DNA of 64,000 nucleotides from Actinomycetospora corticicola. Its GTDB lineage: Bacteria; Actinomycetota; Actinomycetes; Mycobacteriales; Pseudonocardiaceae. The stretch's first letter is position 1, and each line of letters starts with the position of its first letter. The stretch lies in NCBI RefSeq assembly GCF_013409505.1, contig NZ_JACCBN010000001.1:6102489-6166488 (forward strand), written 5' to 3'. The translations under genes and the position numbers were made by a program. Shown piece after piece: positions 31,192 to 39,036 of this stretch. The notes beneath the pieces were generated by a model that saw only the letters and a list, made by a program, of their open reading frames with translations, had not been told where the DNA came from and ran no database searches.

Positions 31192-32708
31192 GCCTCCCGC
31201 CCCTGGTCGTGCTCGGCGACGCGCTGCTCGACGTGGACGTCGACGGTGCCGCCACCCGTCTCTGCCCGGACGCCCCCGTGCCGGTCCTCGACGCCGACGC
31301 CGAACGTCCCCGCCCGGGTGGCGCCGCGCTCGCCGCGCTGCTCGCGGCCCTCGCCTCGCACCGGCCGGTCCGGCTCGTCGCCCCGCTGGGGGACGACGAG
31401 GGGTCGGCCCGGCTCCGCGAGCTGCTCGCGGGCACGGTGGAGGTGATCGGGCTCCCGACGACGGGCGAGGTGCCCCGCAAGACCCGCATGCTCGCCGGGG
31501 ACCGGCCGCTGCTCCGACTCGACACCGGGGGCCTCGGGACGGGTCCCTGGGACCTCGACCCGGTCGCCGACGCCCTCGCCGACGCCGGGGCGGTGCTGGT
31601 CGCCGACTACGGGCGCGGCGTCACCGCCGACCCGGCCCTGCGGGAGCTGCTCACCGCGACCGCCCGTCGCCTGCCGCTCGTGTGGGACCCGCACCCGAAG
31701 GGCTCCGACCCCGTCCCGGGGGCGACGCTGGTCTCCCCGAACCTCGCCGAGGCGACCGGCCGTGCGCCGAGCCGTCACGGGTCGGGCGCCGCGGGGGCCG
31801 CCGAGACCGATGGAGGACGTCTCGACTGGCTCGGCCAGGCATCCCGCGCGGCTGCGGCCCTGCGCGAGGACTGGGCGGTCGAGGCCGTCGTCGTGACCGC
31901 CGGGGCGCACGGCGCCCTGCTGCGGTGCGCGGCCGGCAACGCCGTCGTCCCCGCGACCGCCGTCGCCGGCGGCGACCCCTGCGGTGCCGGCGACCGGTTC
32001 GCCGCCGCGGCCGCCCTGGCGCTGGCCGGCGGGGCCGCCCCCGACGAGGCCGTGTCCGCCGCCGTCACGGCCGCGGGCGCCTTCGTCGGCGGCGGGGGAG
32101 CGGGCGCCGTCCGGCTCACGGACGGCACGTGGACCCACCCCGCCTTCTCGCACGAGGGGAACCCCGGTGCCACGAGAGCGCTCGGATCCTCCCCTCACGA
32201 CTCCCACCGTGACGAGTTCCCGCTCGTCCCCGGCGACGCCGAGGCGGCCGTCGCCCTGGCCGACGCGACCCGTCGTCGGGGTGGCCGGGTGATCGCCACC
32301 GGCGGCTGCTTCGACCTCCTGCACGCCGGTCACGCGCGCACCCTCGCCGCGGCCCGGGCGCTCGGTGACGTGCTGATCGTCTGCCTGAACTCGGACGCGT
32401 CGGTGAGCCGGCTCAAGGGCCCGGCGCGCCCGATCGTCGGCCAGTCCGACCGCGCCGAACTGCTCGCGGCCCTGGCCTGCGTCGACGCCGTCGCGGTGTT
32501 CGACGAGGACGACCCGCAGGCCCTCATCGCCCGCCTGCGACCCGACGTCTGGGTCAAGGGCGGCGACTACGCGGCGGACGACCTCCCCGAGGCACCGCTG
32601 GTCCGTTCCTGGGGCGGCGAGGTCGTGGCCGTCCCGTACCACGCCGGACGCTCGTCGACCCGACTCGTGTCCGCAGCTGCACTCTCGATCGAAGGAGCAT
32701 CCCGATGA
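31188..32708 (+). CDS. HldE-like PfkB kinase fused to adenylyltransferase (divergent copy)
   Basis: 506 residues from ATG 31188. Residues 1 to about 310 form a PfkB/ribokinase kinase: substrate-side NPxPxG-like region, and the anion hole CGAGDRFAAA (about residue 265). A linker with repeat-like sequence follows. Residues about 365-505 form a cytidylyltransferase-like domain with HAGH (about residues 385-388), CLNSDASVSRLKGPARP, and WVKGGDY. Both active sites look intact. The kinase half is clearly diverged from the canonical HldE at 33990, so it may use another sugar phosphate. Coupled by ATGA to gmhA and to the SDR. Confidence 0.85.
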   Translation: MSLPPLVVLGDALLDVDVDGAATRLCPDAPVPVLDADAERPRPGGAALAALLAALASHRPVRLVAPLGDDEGSARLRELLAGTVEVIGLPTTGEVPRKTRMLAGDRPLLRLDTGGLGTGPWDLDPVADALADAGAVLVADYGRGVTADPALRELLTATARRLPLVWDPHPKGSDPVPGATLVSPNLAEATGRAPSRHGSGAAGAAETDGGRLDWLGQASRAAAALREDWAVEAVVVTAGAHGALLRCAAGNAVVPATAVAGGDPCGAGDRFAAAAALALAGGAAPDEAVSAAVTAAGAFVGGGGAGAVRLTDGTWTHPAFSHEGNPGATRALGSSPHDSHRDEFPLVPGDAEAAVALADATRRRGGRVIATGGCFDLLHAGHARTLAAARALGDVLIVCLNSDASVSRLKGPARPIVGQSDRAELLAALACVDAVAVFDEDDPQALIARLRPDVWVKGGDYAADDLPEAPLVRSWGGEVVAVPYHAGRSSTRLVSAAALSIEGASR

Positions 32709-33391
32709 CCGACCCCGGCACCGTCCTGATCACCGGCGGCTCGTCCGGTCTCGGCGCCGCCGTGGCCGAGGCCGTCGCGAACGCCGGCGGCACCCCCGTC
32801 GTCCTCGACCTCAAGGCCCCTGACGCCGGGCACGCCTTCGTCGAGGTCGACCTCGCCGATCCGGTCGCCGCGCAGTCCGCCGTCGCCCGCGCGATCGACG
32901 AGCACGGCGCGCTCGACGGCGTCGTCACCGCCGCCGGCATCGACCGCTGCGGACGCATCGTCGACGTCGAGTGGGCGGAGTGGGAGCGCGTCGTCGCGGT
33001 CAACCTGCTCGGCACCGCCGCCGTCGTCCGCGCCGCCCTCCCGAGCCTGGAGGAGCGTCACGGCACCGTCGTCACGGTCTCCTCGACCCTCGGGGTCAAG
33101 GCCGTCTCCGACGCGAGCGCCTACTGCGCCTCGAAGTTCGGCGTCGTCGGGTTCACCCGCGCGATCGCCGCGGAGTGGGCGGGCAAGGTCGGCGTGACGC
33201 TGCTCGTGCCCGGCGGGATGTGGACGCACTTCTTCGACGACCGCCCCGAGCAGTACAAGCCCGGCCCGGACGCCCAGCTCAACGACCCGGCGCAGACGGC
33301 GGAGGCGGTGCTGTTCGCGCTGACCCGGCCCCCGGGCAGCGAGGTGCGCGAGCTGCTGGTCGCGGCGTCCGGGGAGTCGTCCTACCCGTGA
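32705..33391 (+). CDS. Short-chain dehydrogenase/reductase
   Basis: A 228-residue classical SDR: cofactor motif TGGSSGLGAAV (about residues 9-19), VTAAGI in the NNAG position, catalytic Ser in VTVSSTLGV, and YCASKFGVVGF (YxxxK, about residues 138-148). It is not an extended SDR, so it is not a canonical ADP-heptose 6-epimerase (HldD). It probably reduces or oxidises a sugar or glycolipid intermediate in this cluster. Coupled to the previous gene by ATGA. Confidence 0.85.
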   Translation: MTDPGTVLITGGSSGLGAAVAEAVANAGGTPVVLDLKAPDAGHAFVEVDLADPVAAQSAVARAIDEHGALDGVVTAAGIDRCGRIVDVEWAEWERVVAVNLLGTAAVVRAALPSLEERHGTVVTVSSTLGVKAVSDASAYCASKFGVVGFTRAIAAEWAGKVGVTLLVPGGMWTHFFDDRPEQYKPGPDAQLNDPAQTAEAVLFALTRPPGSEVRELLVAASGESSYP

Positions 33392-33426
33392 TCCGTCCCG
33401 AGTCCCACCCCGACGCCGCCCGGGCG

Positions 33427-33807
33427 TCAGCCGTCGATGGCGGCCCGGGCGCTCGCCACGTCGTCGTGCAGCGTGAGCACCCGGTCCAGGCCGGTGATCC
33501 GCAGCGGGCGACGCACCGTGCGGGCCTGCGCGACGAGCAGCAGGGGGACGCCGCGGCCCCGCAGGTCCTCGGTGACCTCGAGCAGCAGCGTCATGCCGGC
33601 CGAGGCGAGCAGGGCGACCTCCTCGAGGTCGAGCACCACCGCCCGCGCCCCGGCCGCGGCCTCGTCGACGCCCGCGCGCACGGCGCTCGTCGCGGCGGCG
33701 TCCACGTCGCCGACGACCGCGACCACGGCGACACCGTCGCTCGCGTCGCGCAGGGCCACCTCGACGGTGCCCGGGTCCGGCGCCGGACGGTCCGCCCCGT
33801 CGTGCAC
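33427..33807 (-). CDS. STAS-domain anti-sigma factor antagonist
   Basis: 126 residues from GTG 33807, chosen for the strong AGGAGG 4-5 bases upstream. STAS fold: VAVVAVVGDVDAAATSAVRA (about residues 27-46), AVVLDLEEVALLASAGMTLL (about residues 57-76, the Ser phosphorylation site in LASAG), then VRRPLRITGLDRVL. It would capture an RsbW-like kinase and free its sigma factor. It is inserted head-on within the heptose cluster, a sign that this cluster is linked to the stress-sigma circuits nearby. Confidence 0.85.
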   Translation of the reverse strand: MHDGADRPAPDPGTVEVALRDASDGVAVVAVVGDVDAAATSAVRAGVDEAAAGARAVVLDLEEVALLASAGMTLLLEVTEDLRGRGVPLLLVAQARTVRRPLRITGLDRVLTLHDDVASARAAIDG

Positions 33808-33989
33808 TCGACCTCCTGGGGCACGGACGATCGGCGCCCGGCCGGGGACGGCCGGGTGGCGCACGGAACTCGTCGGTGGGGACCGGGGGCAGGCTGCTCG
33901 ACCCCGCGGTTGCGGTGGCCGAACTTTAGCGAGGACCCCGGGTACCGGCCACGCACCCGGTCCGTCACCCCGTCCGGAGGGAGGGGCCG

Positions 33990-35462
33990 GTGTCAGTGAC
34001 GCCACTCGACCGCGCTCCGCTGGCCGCCGACCTGCCCCGTCGGCTCGCCGAGGCGGCGCCCCGCGTCGTCGTCGTGGGCGACGCCGTCCTCGACTGCTGG
34101 ATGACCGGGCCCAGCCACCGGCTCTCCCGCGAGGCTCCCGTCCCCGTCGTCGAGATCGACCGGACCCGCTGTGCCGCGGGCGGCGCCGCCAACACCGCGG
34201 TCAACCTCGCGGCGCTCGGCGCGCGCGTCGCGCTCGTGTCGGTGGTGGGGGACGACGACGACGGGCGCACGCTGCAGCGGCTGCTCCGCGAGGCCGGGGT
34301 GGACACCACGGGCGTGGTCGTCGCACCGGGTCGGCCCACCGCGGCCAAGCGGCGCATCGTCGCCGACGACGCGATGGTCGCCCGCTACGACACCGTGCCG
34401 CCCGCCGACCCGGTCGCCGGGTTCGTGCCCGCCCTCGACGCGGCGCTGGCCCACCGCCCGGACGCGACCGTGGTGTGCGACTACGCCGCGGGCGCGCTCG
34501 ACGACGACGCGGTGGCCGCGGTCGCCGCCCGCCGGGACCGGCTCGGGGTGCTCGTCGTCGACGCCCACGCCGTCGCGCGCTGGGAGCCGGCCGCCCCCGA
34601 CGTCGTGACCCCGAACGCCGGGGAGGTGGCCCTCCTGCTCGGCCGCCCCCTGCGCGGCCCCGACCGGGCCGCGGCCGCCGAGGCCGCGGCCGGCGAGCTG
34701 CGACGGCGCTCCGGCGCGGCCGCCGTCGTGGCCACCCTCGACCGCGACGGCGCCGTGCTGCTGTCCCCGGACCAGCCCGCGCACCGCACCTGGGCGCGCC
34801 CCGCGCCGGAGAGCCGGGCCTGCGGGGCCGGCGACTCCTTCACCGCGGGCCTCACCCTCGCCCTCGCCGCGGGCACCCCCGCGCCGACGGCCGTCGAACT
34901 CGCCCAGGCCGCGGCCGACGTCGTGGTGGGCCGGGTGCGCACCGCGGTCTGCTCCACGGCCGACCTCGTCGCGCGCGTCGGCGCGTCCGGCGGCTCGCTG
35001 TCGACCTTCGAGGAGATCGCGGCGCTCGTCGACGGGCACCGCGCCGAGGGACGACGGATCGTGTTCACCAACGGCTGCTTCGACGTGGTCCACCGCGGTC
35101 ACGTCGCCTACCTCAACCAGGCCAAGCGGCTCGGCGACGTGCTCGTCGTCGCGCTCAACGCCGACGAGGGCGTGACCCGGCTGAAGGGCCCGGAGCGCCC
35201 GGTGAACCCGCTCGCCGACCGCGCGGCGGTGATCGGGGCGCTCTCCTGCGTCGACCACGTCGTCGGGTTCGCCGAGGACACCCCGGTCGCGCTGCTCGAG
35301 GCGCTGCGCCCCGACGTCTACGCCAAGGGCGGGGACTACACGCCGGACATGCTCCCCGAGACCCCGACGGTGCAGGCCTACGGCGGGCAGGTCGCGATCC
35401 TCGACTACCTGCCCGACCGGTCGACCTCGCTCATCGTGGAACGGATCAAGGCCCGTGGCTGA
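33990..35462 (+). CDS. hldE: Bifunctional heptose 7-phosphate kinase/heptose 1-phosphate adenylyltransferase
   Basis: 490 residues from GTG 33990 after GGAGGGAGGGG. Kinase half (about residues 1-325): VVVVGDAVLDCWMTG, PVPVVEIDRTRCAAGGAANTA over two short motifs, and the PfkB anion hole CGAGDSFTAGL (about residue 275). Adenylyltransferase half (about residues 345-490): FTNGCFDVVHRGHVAYL with HxGH, LNADEGVTRLKGPERPV and YAKGGDYTPDMLPE. This matches E. coli HldE order and length closely. It makes heptose 1,7-bisphosphate and then, after GmhB, ADP-heptose. Coupled to the GT2 gene. Confidence 0.94.
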   Translation: MSVTPLDRAPLAADLPRRLAEAAPRVVVVGDAVLDCWMTGPSHRLSREAPVPVVEIDRTRCAAGGAANTAVNLAALGARVALVSVVGDDDDGRTLQRLLREAGVDTTGVVVAPGRPTAAKRRIVADDAMVARYDTVPPADPVAGFVPALDAALAHRPDATVVCDYAAGALDDDAVAAVAARRDRLGVLVVDAHAVARWEPAAPDVVTPNAGEVALLLGRPLRGPDRAAAAEAAAGELRRRSGAAAVVATLDRDGAVLLSPDQPAHRTWARPAPESRACGAGDSFTAGLTLALAAGTPAPTAVELAQAAADVVVGRVRTAVCSTADLVARVGASGGSLSTFEEIAALVDGHRAEGRRIVFTNGCFDVVHRGHVAYLNQAKRLGDVLVVALNADEGVTRLKGPERPVNPLADRAAVIGALSCVDHVVGFAEDTPVALLEALRPDVYAKGGDYTPDMLPETPTVQAYGGQVAILDYLPDRSTSLIVERIKARG

Positions 35463-36315
35463 CTCGACGGTCGAGCTCCGCTCCGCTTCGTCTCCGGTCC
35501 TGGACGTCCTCATCCCGACGAAGGACCGCCCGGTCGAGTTCGCCGCGACGCTGGCGGGACTCGCCGCCCAGGCCGGCCCGTCGTTCCGGGTGGTCGTCTC
35601 CGACCAGTCCGACGACGAGGCGTCGTTCGACACCGCGGCCGCGTCCACCCTCGTGCGGGCGCTCCGCCTGCGCGGCGTCGAGGTGGAGCTGCTCCGCCAC
35701 CTCCCGCGTCGCGGGATCGCCGAGCAGCGGGCGTTCCTGCTGTCCCGGTCGACGGCGCCGGCGGTGCTGTTCCTCGACGACGACGTCTGGCTCGAGCCGG
35801 GGGTGCTCGCGCGGCTGCACACCGCGCTGCGGTCGTTGGGCTGCGGGATGGTCGCCGCGGCCATGCAGGGGCTCTCCCACCTCGACGACGACCGGCCGCA
35901 CGAGCGGGTCACCTACGAACGGTGGGAGCCCGGCCCCGAGCGGATCGAGAAGGAGTCGGCCGCGTGGCAGCGCTGGCGGCTCGGCAACGCCGCGAACGGG
36001 ATGCACCTCGCGTTCGCCGAGGGACTGGACGCGCCCGGCGCGGCCGTGCCCGACCCGTCGTCGTGGTCGGCCTACCGCATCGCCTGGGCGGCGGGCTGCG
36101 TGCTGTTCGACCGCGCGGCCCTGCTCGACGCCGGGGGGTTCGACTTCTGGCGCGAGGTGCCCGAGAACGCCCACGGCGAGGACGTGCTCGTGCAGCAGCG
36201 CGTGATGGCCCGCTCGGGCGCCGCGGGCATCCTGCCGAGCGGTGCGTACCACCAGGAGTCGGCCACCACCCTGCCCGACCGGGGCTCGTCGGCGGTGGAT
36301 CTGCTCCCGCTCTGA
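35455..36315 (+). CDS. Glycosyltransferase family 2
   Basis: 286 residues from GTG 35455, overlapping the hldE stop by 8 bases. GT-A fold: VLIPTKDRPVEFAATL (about residues 18-34), VFLDDDVWLEPG (DDD metal-binding motif, about residues 104-115), then GCVLFDRAALLDAGGFDFW and ENAHGEDVLV (ED of the active site, about residue 243). Residues 5-13 (TVELRSASS) are encoded by a family C repeat just after the start. Probably adds a sugar in the same surface glycan pathway. Confidence 0.9.
   Translation: MADSTVELRSASSPVLDVLIPTKDRPVEFAATLAGLAAQAGPSFRVVVSDQSDDEASFDTAAASTLVRALRLRGVEVELLRHLPRRGIAEQRAFLLSRSTAPAVLFLDDDVWLEPGVLARLHTALRSLGCGMVAAAMQGLSHLDDDRPHERVTYERWEPGPERIEKESAAWQRWRLGNAANGMHLAFAEGLDAPGAAVPDPSSWSAYRIAWAAGCVLFDRAALLDAGGFDFWREVPENAHGEDVLVQQRVMARSGAAGILPSGAYHQESATTLPDRGSSAVDLLPL
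35469..35495. repeat. Family C repeat, copy C1
   Basis: GGTCGAGCTCCGCTCCGC followed by TTCGTCTCC. It is nearly identical to copies at 51177 and 52311. Here it lies within the first codons of the GT2 gene and is translated. Confidence 0.7.
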
Positions 36316-36372
36316 GTGGCGGGAGAGCGTCGTTGCTGTCACCAGGTGACAGCGACGACGCTGTCCTGCCAC
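36316..36372. repeat. Family A palindromic repeat, copy A2
   Basis: Left arm GTGGCGGGAGAGCGTCGTTG, right arm CGACGACGCTGTCCTGCCAC, joined through CTGTCACC/GGTGACAG. It is an almost perfect palindrome of about 57 bases with both arms preserved. It sits directly between the convergent GT2 and malQ stop codons, where it could act as a terminator. Confidence 0.8.
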
Positions 36373-36379
36373 GGAGGGC

Positions 36380-38419
36380 CTACCGCCCCCGCAACGCCTC
36401 GACCGTCGTCTGCACCCGCGGGTCGCGCAGCAGCTCGTCGAGCGCGAGCGGCAGCGGGATCCGCCAGTTCGGGTAGGCGTCGGTGGTGCCGGGCAGGTTC
36501 GGCTGGCGGACCTCGTCGAGGACGTCGGTGAACGACGCCAGCACGATCCGCGACCGAGCCCCCGCGAGCAGCCGGTGCATCGCCGCGACGACCGCCGCCT
36601 CCGACCGGTCCTCGCCCAGCACCCCCTGCGACACCAGCAGCGCGAGCAGCTCCTCGCGTTCCCGGGCGGCCTGCTCCCGGGCCGCGTCGACGTCGGTCAG
36701 CAGGCCCGCCTCGTCGCGGATGCGCACGTGCTCGTCGCGCAGGAACCCCACGGCGGTCGGGAGATCGTGGGTGGAGATCGTCCCGAGCGTCATCTCCTCC
36801 CACTGCGACGGCGGGAGCAGGTCACCGTCGGCGTCGCGCTGGAACCACAGCACCGCACAGCCGAGCATGCCGTTCTCGGCCAGCCCCTCGGTGACCTCGG
36901 GCTCCACCGTCCCCAGGTCCTCCCCGACGACGACGGCCCCGGCCCGGGAGGCCTCGATCGCGAGGACCGCGAGCATCGCCTCGGCGTCGTAGTGGACGTA
37001 GGTGCCCTCGGTGGCGGGGCGGCCCGGCGGGATCCACCAGAGCCGCCAGAGCCCGGCGACGTGGTCGATCCGCACCCCGTCGGCGTGCCGCAGGACGGCG
37101 CCGAGCATGTCCCGCAGCGGGCCGTAGCCGGCGGCGGCCAGCCGGTCGGGACGCCACGGGGGCAGCGACCAGTCCTGGCCGCGCTGGTTGAAGTCGTCCG
37201 GCGGCGCGCCCACGTGCACGCCGGGTGCGAGGAAGGACTGCAGCGCCCAGGCGTCGGCGCCGTCGGGCGCGCAGCCCACGGCGAGGTCGGCGACGAGCCC
37301 GACCGGCATCCCGAACGTCGCCGCGTGCGCCTCGGCGAGCTGGTGGTCGAGCAGGTACTGGCACCAGCCGTGGAAGGAGACGCGGTCGACGAGCTCCTCG
37401 CGGGCCGCCTCGATCCCAGGCCCGTCGGGGGAGCGGACGTCCTCGGGCCAGGTCCGCCACTCCGGCCCGTGCTTCTCGGCCAGGGCGTACCAGGTGGCCA
37501 CGTCGCGCAGGGCCGGCGACAGCGCCGCGACCACGGCGCGGTGCTCGGCGGCGAGGGCGGTGTCGGGGTCGTCCGTGTCGCCGACCGCCGCCCCCGGCAC
37601 GGGCGGCACCGCGTGCTCGAGGCCCGGCGTCGCCCCGACCGACCCGGCGAAGGGCCGCAGCAGGGCGAGCGCGGCCCGCTTCGCGGCCCAGACGGCGTCG
37701 TAGTCGATGAGGTCGGTCGGCCGGTGCTCGCTCAGGGCGTCGGCGTCGGGCGCGAGCCGGTCCACCGCGTGGCGCACGTGCGCGGGCGCGGCGCGGTAGG
37801 CGGGGGTCGCGCTGACCCGCAGCGACACCGGGTGCAGGTAGCGGCGCGACGACGGCGAGTACGGCGACGACTCGACGGTCGGCTCCAGCCGCAGGGCGTG
37901 CAGCGGGTTGCACAGCACGGCCCCCGCACCCTGGCCCGTCGCGGCGGTCAGCAGGTCCCGCAGGTCGACCAGGTCCCCGCAGCCCCACGAACCGGGCGAG
38001 TGCAGGGAGTAGAGCTGCACCATCCAGCCCCACGTCCGCGGCACCTCGGCCAGGCGCGCCGGCGGCACGAGCACCGCCGCCTCCTCGTGCCCGCTGACCA
38101 CCCGGTGGTAGCCGACGGGCAGGTCCTGCAGGGTCGACACCCGGCTCGTGGTCCCGTCCTCGAGGGTCAGTTCCCCCGGCTCGGGGAGCTCCACGGGCGC
38201 GGTCCCGACGACGAGCGTGGGCGGCAGGGAGCCCTGCCGCCGGTTCGCGAGCGCGTCGCGGACCGCCTCGTCGGTCGACGCGTCGACGTCGAGCGCGGCG
38301 AGGACGTCGATGACCACGGAGGCGTCGACGTCGACGTCGCGGTCGCCCGCGTCGCGGTAGCGGGTGGCGACGCCGTACGCGGCGGCGAGGTCGGCGAGGT
38401 CAGGACTGACGCCGGGCAC
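36380..38419 (-). CDS. malQ: 4-alpha-glucanotransferase
   Basis: A 679-residue GH77 enzyme that disproportionates maltodextrins. Catalytic motifs are DGVRIDHVAGLWRLWW (nucleophile Asp, about residues 446-461), VVGEDLGTVEPEV (acid/base Glu, about residues 502-514) and ISTHDLPTAVGF (transition-state Asp, about residue 555). An N-terminal extension of about 130 residues is typical of actinobacterial MalQ. Cytosolic. It is convergent with the GT2 gene and not obviously part of the heptose operon. Confidence 0.95.
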   Translation of the reverse strand: MPGVSPDLADLAAAYGVATRYRDAGDRDVDVDASVVIDVLAALDVDASTDEAVRDALANRRQGSLPPTLVVGTAPVELPEPGELTLEDGTTSRVSTLQDLPVGYHRVVSGHEEAAVLVPPARLAEVPRTWGWMVQLYSLHSPGSWGCGDLVDLRDLLTAATGQGAGAVLCNPLHALRLEPTVESSPYSPSSRRYLHPVSLRVSATPAYRAAPAHVRHAVDRLAPDADALSEHRPTDLIDYDAVWAAKRAALALLRPFAGSVGATPGLEHAVPPVPGAAVGDTDDPDTALAAEHRAVVAALSPALRDVATWYALAEKHGPEWRTWPEDVRSPDGPGIEAAREELVDRVSFHGWCQYLLDHQLAEAHAATFGMPVGLVADLAVGCAPDGADAWALQSFLAPGVHVGAPPDDFNQRGQDWSLPPWRPDRLAAAGYGPLRDMLGAVLRHADGVRIDHVAGLWRLWWIPPGRPATEGTYVHYDAEAMLAVLAIEASRAGAVVVGEDLGTVEPEVTEGLAENGMLGCAVLWFQRDADGDLLPPSQWEEMTLGTISTHDLPTAVGFLRDEHVRIRDEAGLLTDVDAAREQAAREREELLALLVSQGVLGEDRSEAAVVAAMHRLLAGARSRIVLASFTDVLDEVRQPNLPGTTDAYPNWRIPLPLALDELLRDPRVQTTVEALRGR

Positions 38420-38510
38420 CGGGCTCCTCTCGGGGTGGCTCGTCGACGACGAGGTTCCCAGTCCTACCCACTGGCGTGCGTGAGGACCCGCCGGATCAGC
38501 GCCGCGACCC

Positions 38511-38565
38511 GTGACAGCGAGGCGTCGTTGCTGTCATCCCGTGACAGCAACGACGCTTCCCTGCC
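38511..38565. repeat. Family A palindromic repeat, copy A3
   Basis: GTGACAGCGAGGCGTCGTTG, then CTGTCATCCCGTGACAG and CAACGACGCTTCCCTGCC. It lies between the malQ start and the next gene's stop. The left arm is truncated relative to A2. Confidence 0.75.
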
Positions 38566-38583
38566 GAGAGGTGGGGGAGGGGC

Positions 38584-38985
38584 TCAGCTCGTCCGGGGGA
38601 ACGGGACGCGCGGGGTGAGCGGACGACGGTTCGCGACCAGACGGTCGGCGACGTCGGAGGCGGAGGTCCGCGGCCGACGCACGGTGGCGAGGGCCTCGAT
38701 CTGGGTGCCGGTCAGCGCGACCGTCCCGTCGAGTGCGGTCCCGACCTCGGTCGCGGTCCAGCCGCGCTCGAGGAGGAGGTGGACCAGGGCGAGGGCGGAG
38801 CCACGGTCACGCCGGGCGCGGGCCACGAGGGAGCCGAGGTCGTCGGGGAGGACGCGGGGGAGCACCGCGGTGTCGGGGAAGTCGGGCACGACGGCGGCCA
38901 GGCCGGCGTCGGAGGATCCGGCGTCGGGCCGGGTGGAGATGGGGTCGAGGAGCACGGGCACCTTCCGTTCGAGGACAGGGTTCAC
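38584..38985 (-). CDS. Hypothetical protein
   Basis: About 133 residues from GTG 38985 (VNPVLERKVPVLL); the frame is open a little further upstream to a TTG. The C-terminal part is Arg-rich with a helix-turn-helix-like WTATEVGTALDGTVALTG. The N-terminal half has LDPISTRPDAGSSDAGLAAVVPDFP. No family recognised. It is on the same strand as malQ and convergent to nothing; its role is unknown. Confidence 0.5.
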   Translation of the reverse strand: MNPVLERKVPVLLDPISTRPDAGSSDAGLAAVVPDFPDTAVLPRVLPDDLGSLVARARRDRGSALALVHLLLERGWTATEVGTALDGTVALTGTQIEALATVRRPRTSASDVADRLVANRRPLTPRVPFPRTS

Positions 38986-39036
38986 GTCAGCACTACCAGA
39001 ATCGGCACCCGGTGTGACACGCAAACGCCGACGCGG

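Noticed and set aside
32705..33391. SDR gene as the missing ADP-heptose 6-epimerase (hldD)
   Set aside because: It is a classical short SDR of 228 residues with a YxxxK pattern, not the extended SDR fold of HldD.
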